Shown: piece after piece, positions 7,613 through 9,275 of the stretch | Numbering within the stretch: position 1 is the first letter of the stretch | How the letters are laid out: the number at the start of each line of letters is the position of its first letter | Source: Aquirhabdus sp. | GTDB lineage: Bacteria; Pseudomonadota; Gammaproteobacteria; Pseudomonadales; Moraxellaceae | Reading direction: 5' to 3' | Assembly: GCA_030150595.1 (NCBI GenBank) | Contig: JASLFQ010000120.1 | Coordinates: 1 to 9,275, forward strand | Length of the DNA stretch: 9,275 nt | Notes under the pieces: generated by a model | Seen by the model: only the letters and a program-made list of their open reading frames with translations | What the model was told of the DNA's origin: nothing | The model's database searches: none | Translations under genes and position numbers: made by a program

Positions 7613-7628
7613 CAATAAGCGTTTATTG
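7613..7628. repeat. Inverted repeat CAATAA-n4-TTATTG
   Basis: CAATAA GCGT TTATTG is a perfect 6-bp inverted repeat with a 4-nt centre, in the middle of the divergent LysM/def region. Its AT-rich arms look more like a protein-binding site than an RNA hairpin. No regulator is identifiable. Confidence 0.35.
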
Positions 7629-7771
7629 AGCCTAAGTCTAGTATTCACCCGATCTTAATTGCATTTGTATGCACCAATCTTGAGATTAGCCTACTTGTGA
7701 GTCAATATAAAGCAGCAGATACGTGTTTTAAGGGTAAAAATTTCATTCCGCACAACGTTTCATCAATGCTT

Positions 7772-7777
7772 TATAAT
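7772..7777 (+). promoter_or_regulatory. Probable -10 element of the def promoter
   Basis: TATAAT is a perfect sigma-70 -10 hexamer placed 71 nt before the def ATG. The -35 is poor: CGCACA at 7749-7754 with a 17-nt spacer keeps only the ACA of TTGACA. Transcription would start near 7784, giving a leader of about 65 nt. Confidence 0.4.
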
Positions 7778-7848
7778 AAGCAATAAAATAGATCTTCATC
7801 GATCACATATTTTTACGATCAATGCAACACAAGGAATATCACCACATC

Positions 7849-8364
7849 ATGGCCCTACTTCCCATTTTAAGCTTTCCAGATCCACGATTACGGACGCGCG
7901 CTAAGCCGATCGCAAAAGTGACAGAGGACATTCGTACTCTCGCAAACGACATGTTAGAGACAATGTACGCCGCACCAGGTGTGGGATTAGCAGCAAGCCA
8001 AGTTGATCGACATATTGAACTCATCGTCATGGACATTTCAGAAGATAAAAGTCAGCCAATGGTTTTTATCAATCCGAAAGTCACGCCGCTTAGCACCGAG
8101 ACAGTTCCTTATGAAGAAGGATGTTTGTCTGTTCCTGAAGTGTACGATAAAGTAGAACGACCAGCGCGCGTACGGATTGATGCATTAGACCTTTCAGGTC
8201 AACCTGTCAGTATTGAAGCGGATGGTTTGCTTGCCGTTTGTATTCAACATGAAATGGATCATTTGAGCGGAAAACTATTTGTTGATTATTTATCGCCGTT
8301 GAAGCGTCAACGGATCAAAGATAAATTGGTTAAACGCGAACGAGAGAAAGTCCGCGTACGCTAG
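7849..8364 (+). CDS. def: Peptide deformylase
   Basis: This metalloenzyme removes the N-formyl group from the first methionine of new proteins as they leave the ribosome. All three family motifs are intact: GVGLAASQ (44-51), EGCLS (90-94) with metal ligand Cys92, and HEMDH (134-138) with ligands His134 and His138 and catalytic Glu135. At 171 residues it has the usual length of the gammaproteobacterial form and ends in the basic tail typical of that group. The frame opens at ATG 7822, but I start at ATG 7849, giving [15 protein letters not shown], because the homology begins there. AAGGA at 7831-7835 is the only ribosome binding site, with a rather long 13-nt spacing. fmt, its partner gene in many bacteria, does not follow; a terminator and an unrelated membrane protein gene do. 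Confidence 0.97.
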   Translation: MALLPILSFPDPRLRTRAKPIAKVTEDIRTLANDMLETMYAAPGVGLAASQVDRHIELIVMDISEDKSQPMVFINPKVTPLSTETVPYEEGCLSVPEVYDKVERPARVRIDALDLSGQPVSIEADGLLAVCIQHEMDHLSGKLFVDYLSPLKRQRIKDKLVKREREKVRVR

Positions 8365-8381
8365 CCTGACTTGCACAATGA

Positions 8382-8422
8382 CATTCAACAAATGTGAATG
8401 GTGTGCTTTTATGCACATTTTT
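8382..8422 (+). terminator. Likely intrinsic terminator of def, preceded by a second hairpin
   Basis: GTGTGC (8401-8406) and GCACAT (8413-8418) pair around a TTTTAT loop, with one G-T pair at the base, and run into five Ts (8418-8422). Immediately before it CATTCA (8382-8387) and TGAATG (8395-8400) form another perfect 6-bp stem. The weak G+C content makes this a modest terminator. Its place 18-58 nt after the def stop fits. Confidence 0.55.
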
Positions 8423-8522
8423 AAACAAGTATTGTCATTTAACTGATTTATTATTTTTGGTTCAATACCTGCGTCTTTTTGATGCAGTGTCCATTAAACC
8501 CTACATACAAGGATGATTTGCA

Positions 8523-8969
8523 ATGTTGACCGACCCAACAATCACAGATAGCCACATCTCAGAGCAAATGGCGAAAATTGCTCAAAAACGTGATGCTTAT
8601 ATGAAAAGTCGGTTACGTCAGATTCGTGCTTGGAATATGACGGGATGGTTGTTGTGGGTACTATTAGCAATCTTGTGTTATTGGCTCTACCAACAAAAAC
8701 CACTCTATCTCAACCCAAACATGCTCGCAGGTCAAATTGAAATTGGAAAGCTACCAACCAATCAATTGGTACAATTGGCAGCTTTGGGAAGTTTGATGTT
8801 TTGGGGATTTATTGCGCTTTTGGCAGGATTTATTTTTCAGATTTATACCGCGATGTATAGCGAACGCAAACTCATTCGTTTGTTTGAAACCATCCATCGC
8901 GAAGATCTTGCACAGCATCAGCCAGCCACGACCGAAGCAACTGCAGCTAATGTTTTATCACAAGAGTGA
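8523..8969 (+). CDS. Unrecognised small membrane protein with two helices
   Basis: I do not recognise this 148-residue protein. It has a charged, probably helical N-terminal segment (about 11-36). A first membrane helix follows (about 41-56, rich in Trp and Leu), then a loop of about 25 residues. A second helix (about 82-108) leads to a short charged stretch (112-130) and an Ala/Thr-rich tail. With basic residues before the first helix and after the second, both termini are probably cytoplasmic, leaving the 57-81 loop outside. ATG 8523 has a good Shine-Dalgarno AAGGA (8509-8513) at 9 nt. The coding frame is clean, so it is very likely a real gene. It sits alone between the def terminator and the carbonic anhydrase gene, 85 nt before the latter, and could be transcribed with it. 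No function can be inferred. Confidence 0.8.
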   Translation: MLTDPTITDSHISEQMAKIAQKRDAYMKSRLRQIRAWNMTGWLLWVLLAILCYWLYQQKPLYLNPNMLAGQIEIGKLPTNQLVQLAALGSLMFWGFIALLAGFIFQIYTAMYSERKLIRLFETIHREDLAQHQPATTEATAANVLSQE

Positions 8970-9054
8970 TGAAACATTAACTGAATCGTAACGCCACCTG
9001 AATATGCTGAGCGCTTCAATCCATTTCGTTTAATCTACTTGAGTTTTAATCGTT

Positions 9055-9275
9055 ATGTCTTTAGATCATCTGCTACAAAGCAATCGCGCATGGGCATCAG
9101 AAACAGTCGAACGCGACCCATCATTTTTCAGTAAATTGGTCGATCAACAAGCACCAAAATACCTTTGGATTGGCTGTTCAGATAGTCGAGTTCCTGCAAC
9201 TGAATTAGTGGGTTTAGCGCCTGGTGAAATGTTTGTTCATCGTAATGTCGCGAACCAAGTCATCTGTACCGATTT
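9055..9275 (+). CDS. can: Beta-class carbonic anhydrase, N-terminal part only
   Basis: The first 73 codons of a zinc enzyme that interconverts carbon dioxide and bicarbonate in the cytoplasm; the gene runs off the right edge. The start [14 protein letters not shown] and the zinc-binding motif CSDSRVPA (41-48) are characteristic of the beta class. Within it Cys41 is a zinc ligand, and Asp43 and Arg45 form the catalytic dyad. [15 protein letters not shown] (55-69) follows as expected. The second zinc pair (HxxC) would lie beyond the window. The ATG at 9055 places the motif at the usual distance, but its Shine-Dalgarno is weak (TTGAG about 10 nt upstream). The 85 nt before it contain no obvious hairpin or strong promoter. 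The symbol follows E. coli Can, the closest form I know. Confidence 0.93.
   Translation, partial: MSLDHLLQSNRAWASETVERDPSFFSKLVDQQAPKYLWIGCSDSRVPATELVGLAPGEMFVHRNVANQVICTD

Larger units (their letters stand above)
7454..7848. other. Divergent control region between the LysM gene and def
   Basis: No convincing gene lies in these 395 nt if the preferred starts are used. The left 117 nt continue the LysM reading frame upstream (to 7570) and may be leader or coding. On the minus strand TATATT (complement of 7556-7561) could be a -10 for the LysM group, but no good -35 stands before it. Two inverted repeats (7576-7591 and 7613-7628) lie in the centre. The right part carries the def -10 element at 7772-7777 and the def ribosome binding site. 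Confidence 0.6.

Overview
The window looks like chromosomal DNA from a gammaproteobacterium of the Moraxellaceae, most likely Acinetobacter or a close relative. This rests on remembered resemblance of the deformylase, the LysM protein, the DprA/TsaC pair and the P-loop protein to Acinetobacter proteins; no search was run. Base composition is moderate and even. I see no insertion sequence, phage gene, CRISPR array, tRNA or rRNA.

Layout. Bases 1-629 (minus) hold the 5' part of dnaK, starting at GTG. Upstream on the same strand lies grpE (884-1441). Each of these two chaperone genes has its own sigma-32-like promoter with a CTTGAA -35 element and a 13-nt spacer. Divergently on the plus strand come two tandem paralogous HSL-family alpha/beta hydrolases (1691-2788 and 2864-3961). 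Both are best started at non-ATG codons (GTG and TTG) placed identically behind an AGGAG, which makes each exactly 365 residues. A small P-loop ATPase/kinase-like gene (3973-4458) follows 11 nt later and is probably in the same transcript.

On the minus strand, read from right to left, is a compact group: a secreted LysM protein (6329-7453), dprA (5050-6300) and a tsaC-type gene (4484-5053). dprA and tsaC share an ATGA stop/start overlap. Divergent from this group on the plus strand are def (7849-8364) with a hairpin terminator, an unrecognised two-helix membrane protein (8523-8969), and the 5' part of a beta-carbonic anhydrase gene cut by the window edge (9055-9275).

How the genes fit together. 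GrpE is the nucleotide exchange factor of DnaK, and both appear to be under heat-shock control. LysM, DprA and TsaC serve unrelated jobs (envelope, transforming DNA, tRNA t6A synthesis) but follow a grouping that often recurs next to def. The esterase pair plus kinase is the accessory-looking part. Most of the window is ordinary housekeeping sequence; I do not see a convincing new multi-gene system. The points most worth a second look are the esterase duplication with its altered oxyanion motif, the degenerate TsaC motif, and the paired heat-shock promoters.
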